A stretch of 64,000 bases of DNA, taken from positions 1-64,000 of the forward strand of contig CALUIS010000011.1 in NCBI GenBank assembly GCA_944320765.1, given 5' to 3'. Positions 32,922 to 42,057 of the stretch are shown here, in pieces. Positions within the stretch are counted from its first letter, which is position 1. The number at the start of each line of letters is the position of its first letter. Source of the stretch: an uncultured Paraprevotella sp. Its GTDB lineage: Bacteria > Bacteroidota > Bacteroidia > Bacteroidales > Bacteroidaceae. A program made the position numbers and the translations under genes. The notes beneath the pieces are model-generated. The model did not search any database. It was not told the origin of the DNA and saw nothing but the letters and a program-made list of their open reading frames with translations.

Positions 32922-35900
32922 ATGAAAAGCCATCCGACATACCGGCTCATCCTGTGGTGGATAACGGGAGCGGCATTCCTCATGGCCGGACGCTCCGCCG
33001 CCCAGACCTGCACGGCAGAACCCCTGCCGTTCGCCCCCTCCTTGCCCTCCCAGGAAATCACCGCCCTCCACCAGGACCGCGAAGGCTTCCTCTGGATAGG
33101 CACCACATTCGGCGTGGCACGTTATGACGGCTACACGACCACTACGTTCAAGTCCGACCATGCCCATCCGTCCCGCCTGACAGACAACCGCATCACCTTC
33201 ATCACCGACACGGAACACCGGGTATTCATCGGCACGCGCCACGGGCTGAACGTGTTTGACAAACAGACGTGGACGTGGACCGACCCGGGGGCAAGCCCCT
33301 TTGCCCGAACGAACATCAAATACGTTTTCGCCGACAGCCAAGGACAAGTATGGGTCGCCTCCCCGCAAACCCTCTACCGCTGCGACGAACAGCTCCAAGC
33401 CATAAGCCAATACAACCTTGGCGCGACCGCCACGTCGGTCTACGAGGACCGCGACGGACGGATTTGGGCCTTGACCTGGGGCAAGGGCCTCTTCCGCTAC
33501 GACCGGGACACGGACCGCTTCACCCCTCTTCCGCCCATCGGCAAGGCCAACATCCCCTTTGTCCTCTACCAAGATCGCGACCGCCGCTATTGGTTGGGTA
33601 CATGGGGGGACGGCCTCTACCGGTTCTGTCCCGAGGAAGACACCTCCGGCATGTACGTACGGCAAGACGTGCCGGGCAACATCTATTTCGACATCGAGCA
33701 GGATGACCGGAACGGATTGTTTTACATGCTCTCGTTCAACGCCCTGCAAGTCTGCCAGTACGACAACGGACTTGTCCCCATCCCTCCGTCCGCCTCCTTC
33801 AACCGTTCCCGCATGTACTCCACCATCCTGAAAGACCGGGACGGCCACCTTTGGTTCGGTGCTTTCGATGCCGGTTTCCATCTTGTGTTCCCTCCAGCCA
33901 CCATCGAGCCGCATCCACTGCCGCTCGCCAAACAAGACACCGGAACCGACCCCATCCTCAACTGCCTGTACGAAGATGAGGAAGGGGTCTTGTGGTTCAA
34001 CCAGGACAGGCAAGGCCTTGGGTACTACAATCCTGCCAACCGGCAGTACGCCCCCCATCCTTACCCCCAACTCCAGCCCGTCGAAGTGAACCGCATCGTC
34101 CGTTCCAATGGGCCTCGTGCGGCATGGGTCTCCTCCCCTTACATCCCGGTAGTGTTCCGCACAGAACGACGGGGAATGCGGCTTCACTTCACCGACACAC
34201 TCCGCCTGCCGGCCTCCGGGACGGGACGCATCACGGCACTCCGTGAAGACCGCCAAGGCCGGCTGTGGATTGCCACCGAGAGCCGGCTGTCCGTCTACGA
34301 CCTACAGGGCCGGAGATTCATCACCCCGCCCGCCACTCTCCCCAAAGAAGGCATATACGCCTTGGAGGAAGACCGCCAAGGCCGCATCTGGATGGCCGAT
34401 GCCGATGGCACGCTTTTCTGCCACTATCCCCCCACTTCCGGAGGCCCCGCGGAACGGACAAGGACTTATCCGATTCCGTCCGGCTCCCGACCTCTGCACA
34501 TCAGCCTTCTCTGCGCCGACCCGCATGACCGAATCTGGCTGGCCACGGCCTTGGGCGGACTGCTCCGGTTGGACCCCGAAACGGGAATATGGGACGACCA
34601 TACGGAATCCTGCCTGCCGGACATGCCACAAATTCTCCATCTTTGCCATAAGGATTCATCCCTTTGGGTCGTCACCCCGAGATATGTAGTCCGCTACAAT
34701 CCGTCCGACCACACCCGGCAAATCCATGACACGCCCAACCAGCTCTCCCCGGTACAGACTTTCCGCGACCATGCGGCCTGCATGAGTCCCGAGGGGCTGC
34801 TCTACGCCGGAGGACACGGAGGCCTCATCGCCATCGACACCCGTAAGCCCACACCCACACCGGTGTCCCATCCCATGACGCTCACCGACTTGCGCGTGGG
34901 TGGGAAAAGCATGTTGTCCATCCCGGAACTCCATGGCCTCATGAACGGGCGGAACATCCAGCTCCCTCCGACGGCCACCCGGATAGAGTTCGTGTTCTCG
35001 TCTTTTGACTACGCCCAGTCGGGCAACCTGAGAATGGCCTACCGTCTGGAAGGATTGGACACCGCCACTATCATAGGCCCCAAGGGAGAAAACCGGATTC
35101 TCTACGACCGTTTGCCGAAAGGCACCTACACCTTGCAGGTCTGGACCACCGACGAGAATGGGAAAGCGACCGGCAAGCCCTCCACTTACACCGTGGTCAA
35201 GCAACCGGCATGGTACGAGACGTGGACGGCATTCCTTATATATATACTTACGGCCCTTTCCCTGCTGGCTTGCCTGGCCAGGCTCTATACCCAACGGCTC
35301 CGGAAGAAGAACGCCCTCCTGCTCCGGGAAGAGATGACGCGCACCAAACTGGAATACTTCACCAACATGTCCCACGAACTGCTCACGCCGCTCACCATCC
35401 TGTCCTGCCTGTCCGATGAAATCGGGCAGAACAGCCCGCCGGGAAGTCCCGTTGCACGAAGTATGCGGGACAATGTGAACCGGCTGAGGAAACTCATCCG
35501 CCAGGCACTGGACTTCCGGAAGATAGAACAGAAGAACCTTCCCCTGAAAGTCCGCTACGGCGATGTGGCCTCTTTCGTGCGCCGTATCGGGCAGGCCGAC
35601 TTCACGCTCCTGGCCCAGAAGAAAGACATCGACTTCCGCATGGACCTCTTGCCGGAGGAGGTCTACGGCTTCTACGACGCGGACAAGCTGGAAGAGATGC
35701 TGTTCAACCTTCTGTCCAACGCCATCAAATACACCCCGGCACACCATGCCGTGGGCATCCGCCTGCGTGTGGCGGAAAGCGGACTCACCAAACGGCTGCG
35801 TCTGGAAATCTGGGACGAAGGAACCGGCATCGCACCGGAAGAACAGGACAAGGTGTTCACCCGCTTCTACCGCTCCCCGCAAGGCACCGGGGCGGAATCG

Positions 35901-36866
35901 AACGGCATCGGCCTATCGCTGACCCGCGAGCTGGCCACCCTGCACCACGGAACGCTCACCCTGCAAAGCACGGCAGGAAGAGGAAGCCGCTTCACCCTCG
36001 AAATTCCGTTGGACGAGACGGCATATACCGCCGAAGAGAAAGCGGACGCTCTTCCTGCCACCCCTTCCGCGACGGCATCTTCCCCGACACCGGCATCCGA
36101 CACGCGCCCCACCCTCCTCATTGTGGACGACAACGTGGAAATCACCGGTTCCATCGCCCGCCTGATGGGACGACGCTATCGGATTCTGCCCGCGCACAGT
36201 GCTGCCGAAGCCACTCCACTTCTACAGGAACAGAACATCGACCTGATGGTGTGCGACCTGCGCATGCCGGGCATGAGCGGACTGGAGTTCTGCCGGATGG
36301 TAAAAGCCGACCTGGCCACCAGCCATATCCCTGTCATCATCCTCACGGCACAGGATTCCGACACCACCCGTGCGGCCTGCTATGAGGCCGGGGCTGACGG
36401 ATACATCGCCAAGCCTTTTGAAACCCAAGTCCTCACAGCCCGTATCGACAACCTGCTTCATCAATACCGGCAACACAACCGGCAATTCCTGCACACGCCG
36501 GACATGAATGCCGACTCCCTGCCGTACCAGGACCGCGACAAGGCTTTTCTGGAAGAGCTTGTCCGGGCAGTGGAAAGCCATCTGGCCGACAGCGGGTTCA
36601 AATTAGACTACCTGGCTTCCGAACTCCGGCTCTCCAAGTCCACCATGAACCGCAAAATCAAGACGATGACCGGACTGACACCCATGGATTTCGTGAAAGG
36701 CATCCGTCTGCGCACCGCCTGCCGGCTGCTGCGCGACGGGAAGCTGACCGTATCGGAGATAGCCTATACCGTGGGATTCAGCGACCCCAAGTACTTCGCC
36801 AAATGCTTCAAGGAAGAATACGGGCAGACACCCAGCCAGTTCCAGGAGCAGGAAAAGGCAGTGTAG
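32922..36866 (+). CDS. hybrid two-component system sensor/regulator (HTCS 2)
   Basis: A 1,314-residue regulator of the same architecture as HTCS 1. It has a signal peptide (YRLILWWITGAAFLMAGRSAAQ), propeller repeats (HQDREGFLWIGTTFGVARYDGY, EDRQGRLWIATESRLSVYD), a YYY-type domain, a transmembrane helix, and a histidine kinase with H818 in NMSHELLTP. The C-terminus has a receiver with D1112 in CDLRMPGMSG and K in IAKPF, and an AraC-type HTH (TVSEIAYTVGFSDPKYFAKCF). The two regulators are clearly homologous but differ enough in the propeller to sense different ligands. It precedes the rhamnosidase and GH30-like genes and probably controls them. Confidence 0.95.
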   Translation: MKSHPTYRLILWWITGAAFLMAGRSAAQTCTAEPLPFAPSLPSQEITALHQDREGFLWIGTTFGVARYDGYTTTTFKSDHAHPSRLTDNRITFITDTEHRVFIGTRHGLNVFDKQTWTWTDPGASPFARTNIKYVFADSQGQVWVASPQTLYRCDEQLQAISQYNLGATATSVYEDRDGRIWALTWGKGLFRYDRDTDRFTPLPPIGKANIPFVLYQDRDRRYWLGTWGDGLYRFCPEEDTSGMYVRQDVPGNIYFDIEQDDRNGLFYMLSFNALQVCQYDNGLVPIPPSASFNRSRMYSTILKDRDGHLWFGAFDAGFHLVFPPATIEPHPLPLAKQDTGTDPILNCLYEDEEGVLWFNQDRQGLGYYNPANRQYAPHPYPQLQPVEVNRIVRSNGPRAAWVSSPYIPVVFRTERRGMRLHFTDTLRLPASGTGRITALREDRQGRLWIATESRLSVYDLQGRRFITPPATLPKEGIYALEEDRQGRIWMADADGTLFCHYPPTSGGPAERTRTYPIPSGSRPLHISLLCADPHDRIWLATALGGLLRLDPETGIWDDHTESCLPDMPQILHLCHKDSSLWVVTPRYVVRYNPSDHTRQIHDTPNQLSPVQTFRDHAACMSPEGLLYAGGHGGLIAIDTRKPTPTPVSHPMTLTDLRVGGKSMLSIPELHGLMNGRNIQLPPTATRIEFVFSSFDYAQSGNLRMAYRLEGLDTATIIGPKGENRILYDRLPKGTYTLQVWTTDENGKATGKPSTYTVVKQPAWYETWTAFLIYILTALSLLACLARLYTQRLRKKNALLLREEMTRTKLEYFTNMSHELLTPLTILSCLSDEIGQNSPPGSPVARSMRDNVNRLRKLIRQALDFRKIEQKNLPLKVRYGDVASFVRRIGQADFTLLAQKKDIDFRMDLLPEEVYGFYDADKLEEMLFNLLSNAIKYTPAHHAVGIRLRVAESGLTKRLRLEIWDEGTGIAPEEQDKVFTRFYRSPQGTGAESNGIGLSLTRELATLHHGTLTLQSTAGRGSRFTLEIPLDETAYTAEEKADALPATPSATASSPTPASDTRPTLLIVDDNVEITGSIARLMGRRYRILPAHSAAEATPLLQEQNIDLMVCDLRMPGMSGLEFCRMVKADLATSHIPVIILTAQDSDTTRAACYEAGADGYIAKPFETQVLTARIDNLLHQYRQHNRQFLHTPDMNADSLPYQDRDKAFLEELVRAVESHLADSGFKLDYLASELRLSKSTMNRKIKTMTGLTPMDFVKGIRLRTACRLLRDGKLTVSEIAYTVGFSDPKYFAKCFKEEYGQTPSQFQEQEKAV

Positions 36867-36975
36867 CCCAACCGTCAAGGAGCAACTGCTCCGCCTGAAA
36901 GGGGATTTGGCCTCCTTGCCGCGATTTTCCACCCTTTTGGAAATATATTCCCCCTTTCCAGCCGTCCGTTTCCGC

Positions 36976-36983
36976 TATATTTG
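36976..36983 (+). promoter_or_regulatory. -7 element TATATTTG of the rhamnosidase gene
   Basis: TATATTTG (TAnnTTTG) lies 27 bases before the ATG at 37011; it supports that start over an in-frame codon at 36981, which lies inside the element. Confidence 0.6.
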
Positions 36984-37010
36984 CGGCGGAAACATGTTAA
37001 AAACAATATC

Positions 37011-40000
37011 ATGAGACAAAAGACAAACAACCGAACCTTCCTTTTCCTGAAGCGGACCGCACTGTGGTGCGCCGCCGGCTTGCTGGGCATCCAGTCCGCC
37101 CAAGCCCTGGAAGTGGAAAGGTTGCGCACGGAGGCCGTGAAGAACCCCGTGGGCATTGATGTGGAAAAACCGATGTTCAGCTGGCGCATGGATGCCGGCG
37201 ACGAACGCGGAGTGAAACAGACGGCATACGAAATCGCCGTATTCTCCGACGCAGCCTGCACCGAACAGGTATGGACCTCCGGCCGCGTGGAATCCGACAG
37301 GCAGATTGACGTGGCCTACGAAGGCGACAAGCTACAGCCCTCCACCCGTTATTATTGGACCGTCACCGTGTGGGACAACAAGGGCGGCGAATCCACTTCC
37401 ACCGAAAAGGCCTACTTCGAGACCGGCCTGATGGGCGGCGGATGGAACGGCGCACGCTGGATTCAAGCCACCGACACGCCGCTGACCTCGGAGGAGGAGG
37501 GCATCCACCACTATTCCGTAGAGGCGGACTTTGAAGTGGACAATATTTCCACTGGCGTGATTTTCGCCGCCAACGAGGACCAGAGCCATTATTACATGTG
37601 GCAAATCAACTTCGAGACGGGGTATGCCCGCCTCCGTCCGCACGTCTACCGCGGCGACCAGCAGTTCGCCACTTGCCTGGAAGAAATCGACCTGCGCCCC
37701 CTCATCGACCTGCAACTGCACCAGACGTACCACTTGCGCATCGAAGTGGACGGCCAGACGGCCTATACCTATATAGATGACGTGCTGGTGGACACCCGCA
37801 CCAACCCCGACGGCGGGAACTACGGCTACGGGAACATCGGTGTCTGGGAATACGGCAGCGAACGGGCCTATTTCGACAACATCGTGGTGACCGACCTCGG
37901 CGGAGAGACCCCGGAGACACTCATCAGTGAGGATTTCTCGGACAGTTCAAACCCCTTCACCAGCGGAACCATCACAGAAGGACGCCTGCTCGTCAACACA
38001 GCCTCCTGGTATAAGGCAGAATCCGAAAGCGAGGATACAGACATCACCCGCTACACCATCGAAACCGACTTTGAGATTGACAACCTCTCCGCCGGAATCA
38101 TCTTCGGCGCGAACGAAGCCCACAGCCACTATTACATGTGGCAAATCAACCTCGAAGCCGGCTATCCCCGTCTCCGTCCACACGTATGGCGCGGCCCCAA
38201 TCTGGCGGACGCCACCTGTCTTGCGGAAATCGAGCTGCGCCCGCTCGTCAACGTGCAGCTGCACCAGACTTACCGCCTGCGCATCGAAGTGGACGGCAGC
38301 GTGGCCCGCACCTACATCGACGACATCCTGGTGGACACCCGCGATGAACCGGACGGCGGAACTTACGGATATGGACAAATAGGCATCCGTCAAGACCGTG
38401 CCTTGAACGAATACAGCGATACAGAACGGGCCTATTTCGACAATTTCACCGTAACAAGCCTGGACGGCGACGCCCCGGAAGTGCTGATTAGCGAAGACTT
38501 CTCGGACGATGCCAACCCCTTCACCGCCGGGCAAATCCAGGACGGACGGTTGTTCATCGAGGCTTCCTATTCGTGGTACGTCGTCCCCGGAACGTCCAAC
38601 CTGGCCTATGACGTGGAGCTGGACTTCATCGTCGAACGCGACAACGCGGGCATCATCTTCTCCGGCTACGACACCAACAACTTCCACATGTGGGGCATCA
38701 ACATACGCGACAAGGCCACCCCGTTCCTGCGCCGCCATGTGAAGACCAACGGCAGCTTCGCCACCTCCGATGCCGACCTTGGCGCATTCTTCAGCAAGGC
38801 CGACCTGACCAACGCCCTCCATCACCTGAAAATCAGCGTCAGGGGAAATGTCGTGCAGACCTACATCGACGGGCAGCTCGTGGACACCTATTCCGACACC
38901 TCCGGACGGCTCGTCAACGGCCTCGTCGGCTTCCGCGCCTACTACGACCGGACCATGAACGAGACGGCATATTATGACAACATCAAGGTGACCGCCTACA
39001 ATGACACCGAGGACACGCAAGGCACCGTGACCTTCTCCGAGGATTTTGAAGGAGCGGGCATGGCGTTCAACGACGGTACGATCGTGGTAAAGGAGGGCAG
39101 CAAGATGCTGTGCGTGCAGTCCACCTACGACGAGACCTGCTCCATGCAGACCGGCAAGGAAAAGGGAATGCCCCTCTTCCGCAAGGCCTTCACGACCAAA
39201 GGCGCGGTGAAATCGGCCAAAATCTATGCTTCCGCCCTCGGCGTGTTCGACCTCTACCTCAACGGAAAGCGTGTGGGCGTGGACGGATCGGACATATATG
39301 ACGAGCTGAAACCGGGATGGACGGACTACCGGAAGGAAATCAACTACATGACCTACGACGTGACTTCCCTGATGCGCGAAGGCGGCAACGTCATCGGCGC
39401 ACAAGTGAGCAACGGGTGGTGGGGAGGAGCCATCGCCCATGGCATGTACGGCAGCAACCCCACACTCGGCTTCATCGCCCAACTGCGGATAGAGTACGAG
39501 GACGGAACGGTAGAACACGTCGTGACCGACACGGACTGGAGCAGCTCTTACTATGGCCCGCTCATCCTGGGCGACATCTACAACGGCGAGACGTACGACG
39601 CACGGCGCGAAAGCGACTGGTCGTCCCCGGAATACGACGCTTCCGGCTGGAACTTCACGGCCGAGAACACCGAATTCCACGGTGAAATCACCGCTTTCCG
39701 CGGGCAGACGGTAAGGGTGCGCGACGAATTCCGCCTCACGCCGAAGACCATCACCGTATATGAAGGCGCGAAACCCACCGGAACCACTTACGGGGAAATC
39801 AACGTGACCCGTACGCTCTCCGGAACGGAACCGCTCCAGCTGAAAGCAGGCGAGACGGCCCTCGTCGACCTGGGACAGAACATGACCGGCTGGATCCGCT
39901 TCACGGCCAAGGGCCAATCCGGCACCAACCTGCGCGTCAAGTTCGGCGAGATGCTGAACGACAACGGTGCCTCCGACCGACTCAACGACGGCCCCGGCGG

Positions 40001-41843
40001 AAGCCTCTACACCTACAACCTGCGCACGGCGGAAGCCACCCTGCACTACACGCTGAGAGGCGCGGAAGACGGCGAGACCTTCCAGCCGTCCACCACCTTC
40101 TTCGGATTCCGCTACTGCGAAATCACGACCTCGTCCGACGTGGAAATCAGCCAGCTCACCGGAGAGTTCGTAGGTTCTGACCTGGAAGAACACGCCACCT
40201 TCGAGACCAGCCATCCCGACGTGAACCAGCTCTACAGCAACATCCGCTGGAGCCAGCGCGACAACTTCCTGAGCGTGCCCACCGACTGCCCGCAACGCGA
40301 CGAACGGCTTGGATGGACCGGCGACATACAGGTGTTCGCCCGCGCCGCCACCTACCATGCCGACACCCGCGCCTTCCTCCGCAAGTGGCTGGGCGACCTG
40401 CGGCAGAGCCAGCGCGAAGACGGGGCTTATCCCGACATCGCCCCCTTCCCCAACTTCTGGGGATTCGGCACCGGCGGCTGGGGCGACGCTGGAGTCATCG
40501 TTCCTTGGACAGTCTATCTCATGACCGGCGACCAGGCCGTGCTGGAGGAATGCTACGCCTCCATGACGCACTACATGGACTGGCTCTCCCTGCAAGGCGA
40601 CGGCCAATACAAATACAACGGGGCGGGAACGTCCACCGGAGACTGGCTCTCCTACGAGAACACGGACTCACGCTATGTCTGCGTATGCCATTACGCCAAC
40701 GTGGCACAACTGATGAGCAAGATTGCCGGCGCGTTGAGCGAATCGCCGACAGACACGTACTTTGCAGACTCCCTGAAGTATGCGGAACTGTACGACAACA
40801 TCAGGGCGGAATGGCAGACACGCTATCTGGACGGAAACGGCCAGCCCGCCGTCTCCACCCAAACCTCCTACCTGATGGCCCTGAAATTCGGCCTGCTGCC
40901 CGAGGCTTCCGTGGAACGGGCACGGGAAATCCTGCGCGAGAAAATCGAAAACAACGGCTACAAGCTGAGCACCGGCTTCATCGGAACGAGCATCCTGAAC
41001 CAGACGCTGAGCGAACAAGGCATGGACGACCTGGCTTACGACCTGCTGCTGCAACGCGAGAACCCGTCCTGGCTCTACAGCGTGGACCAAGGCGCCACCA
41101 CCATCTGGGAGCGTTGGGACTCCTATACCAAGGAAAGCGGATTCAACAAGCATGAATGGAACATGAACTCGTTCAACCACTATTCCTACGGAGTGGTGTC
41201 GGAATGGATGTTCCGCCGCGTGGCCGGCATCGAGGCCGACGAGGCGCAACCGGGATTCAAGCATTTCTTCCTGATGCCCACGCCGGACGAGCGCACCTAC
41301 TTCCCCGCCGGACAGGAACGCATCACCAGCGTGAAAGCCAGCCACGGCAGCGGCTACGGACTTATCCGCAGCGAGTGGCAACGCACCGATGACGGACGTG
41401 TCAGCTACAAAGCCACCGTCCCGGCCAACAGCACGGCCACACTCTACCTGCCCGTACTGAGCGGCAACGATGAAATCACCGAAAGCGGCAAGGCATTGGA
41501 GGAAGCCGAAGGCGTGACCTTCAAAGGCATCGAGGACGGCAAGGCGGTCATCGGGCTGGAGTCTGGCTCGTATGAGTTCACCACGGAAGAGGGAAAAAGC
41601 GACCACGTGGAAGAAACGGCCTACAAATCCTTCCGCATCCATCCCAACCCCTTCCATGACATGCTGAACATCAACTGCGGCGAGACGGTCAGGCAAGTCA
41701 GCGTGACGGCCGGAAACGGACAGACCGTCTGTATCCAGAACCACGGCAGAAGCATCAACACTTCCGCCTGGACGCCGGGCCTCTATATCGTGCAAGTAGA
41801 CACCGCCGAGGGACGCTACTGCACGAAAGCCATCAAGGAGTAA
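37011..41843 (+). CDS. GH78 alpha-L-rhamnosidase with three inserted lectin-like modules
   Basis: A 1,610-residue secreted enzyme with signal peptide ending near QSAQA. Residues about 30-135 are the Fn3-like N-domain of bacterial rhamnosidases (LRTEAVKNPVGIDVEKPMFSWRM). About 145-660 is an insert of three consecutive concanavalin-like modules; the first two are near copies (VDNISTGVIFAANE..., IDNLSAGIIFGANE..., each with SHYYMWQIN and LRPHV), the third is more divergent. The GH78 N- and D-type beta domains and the (alpha/alpha)6 barrel follow, with the catalytic block PTDCPQRDERLGWTGD (candidate general acid E1098). The protein ends with a beta-domain and a sorting-type tail. It would remove terminal rhamnose from plant glycans while anchored to a polymer by its modules. 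The modules are unusual in this position. Confidence 0.9.
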   Translation: MRQKTNNRTFLFLKRTALWCAAGLLGIQSAQALEVERLRTEAVKNPVGIDVEKPMFSWRMDAGDERGVKQTAYEIAVFSDAACTEQVWTSGRVESDRQIDVAYEGDKLQPSTRYYWTVTVWDNKGGESTSTEKAYFETGLMGGGWNGARWIQATDTPLTSEEEGIHHYSVEADFEVDNISTGVIFAANEDQSHYYMWQINFETGYARLRPHVYRGDQQFATCLEEIDLRPLIDLQLHQTYHLRIEVDGQTAYTYIDDVLVDTRTNPDGGNYGYGNIGVWEYGSERAYFDNIVVTDLGGETPETLISEDFSDSSNPFTSGTITEGRLLVNTASWYKAESESEDTDITRYTIETDFEIDNLSAGIIFGANEAHSHYYMWQINLEAGYPRLRPHVWRGPNLADATCLAEIELRPLVNVQLHQTYRLRIEVDGSVARTYIDDILVDTRDEPDGGTYGYGQIGIRQDRALNEYSDTERAYFDNFTVTSLDGDAPEVLISEDFSDDANPFTAGQIQDGRLFIEASYSWYVVPGTSNLAYDVELDFIVERDNAGIIFSGYDTNNFHMWGINIRDKATPFLRRHVKTNGSFATSDADLGAFFSKADLTNALHHLKISVRGNVVQTYIDGQLVDTYSDTSGRLVNGLVGFRAYYDRTMNETAYYDNIKVTAYNDTEDTQGTVTFSEDFEGAGMAFNDGTIVVKEGSKMLCVQSTYDETCSMQTGKEKGMPLFRKAFTTKGAVKSAKIYASALGVFDLYLNGKRVGVDGSDIYDELKPGWTDYRKEINYMTYDVTSLMREGGNVIGAQVSNGWWGGAIAHGMYGSNPTLGFIAQLRIEYEDGTVEHVVTDTDWSSSYYGPLILGDIYNGETYDARRESDWSSPEYDASGWNFTAENTEFHGEITAFRGQTVRVRDEFRLTPKTITVYEGAKPTGTTYGEINVTRTLSGTEPLQLKAGETALVDLGQNMTGWIRFTAKGQSGTNLRVKFGEMLNDNGASDRLNDGPGGSLYTYNLRTAEATLHYTLRGAEDGETFQPSTTFFGFRYCEITTSSDVEISQLTGEFVGSDLEEHATFETSHPDVNQLYSNIRWSQRDNFLSVPTDCPQRDERLGWTGDIQVFARAATYHADTRAFLRKWLGDLRQSQREDGAYPDIAPFPNFWGFGTGGWGDAGVIVPWTVYLMTGDQAVLEECYASMTHYMDWLSLQGDGQYKYNGAGTSTGDWLSYENTDSRYVCVCHYANVAQLMSKIAGALSESPTDTYFADSLKYAELYDNIRAEWQTRYLDGNGQPAVSTQTSYLMALKFGLLPEASVERAREILREKIENNGYKLSTGFIGTSILNQTLSEQGMDDLAYDLLLQRENPSWLYSVDQGATTIWERWDSYTKESGFNKHEWNMNSFNHYSYGVVSEWMFRRVAGIEADEAQPGFKHFFLMPTPDERTYFPAGQERITSVKASHGSGYGLIRSEWQRTDDGRVSYKATVPANSTATLYLPVLSGNDEITESGKALEEAEGVTFKGIEDGKAVIGLESGSYEFTTEEGKSDHVEETAYKSFRIHPNPFHDMLNINCGETVRQVSVTAGNGQTVCIQNHGRSINTSAWTPGLYIVQVDTAEGRYCTKAIKE

Positions 41844-41863
41844 ATCGGAACAGTTCATAACTC

Positions 41864-41904
41864 AAGAGGCGGCAACCCTGAAAAAGGACATGCCGCCTCT
41901 TTTT
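41864..41904 (+). terminator. terminator of the rhamnosidase gene
   Basis: An 11-bp stem AAGAGGCGGCA/TGCCGCCTCTT followed by a T-run lies 20 bases after the stop. Confidence 0.85.
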
Positions 41905-41964
41905 GTGCCATTCGCCCGATAAGCCCAAAATTCGCACCTGATACCGAATTTGTGCGGCACAGGC

Positions 41965-41995
41965 TTGCAAAAGTTGAAACAATCTGTTATCTTTG
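41965..41995 (+). promoter_or_regulatory. promoter of the GH30-like gene
   Basis: TTGC at 41965-41968, a 19-base spacer and TATCTTTG at 41988-41995 fit the Bacteroidetes consensus. Together with the preceding terminator it shows that the GH30-like gene is a separate transcript. Confidence 0.65.
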
Positions 41996-42057
41996 CACAG
42001 GCTCGAAGCCTTACCGCCGACATTCCCGGCATCGAACGACACTTAACAAAACTCAAT

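Noticed and set aside
37947-40607. An 886-codon minus-strand frame inside the rhamnosidase gene
   Set aside because: It lies entirely opposite a GH78 enzyme with clear motifs and is a shadow of its codon bias.
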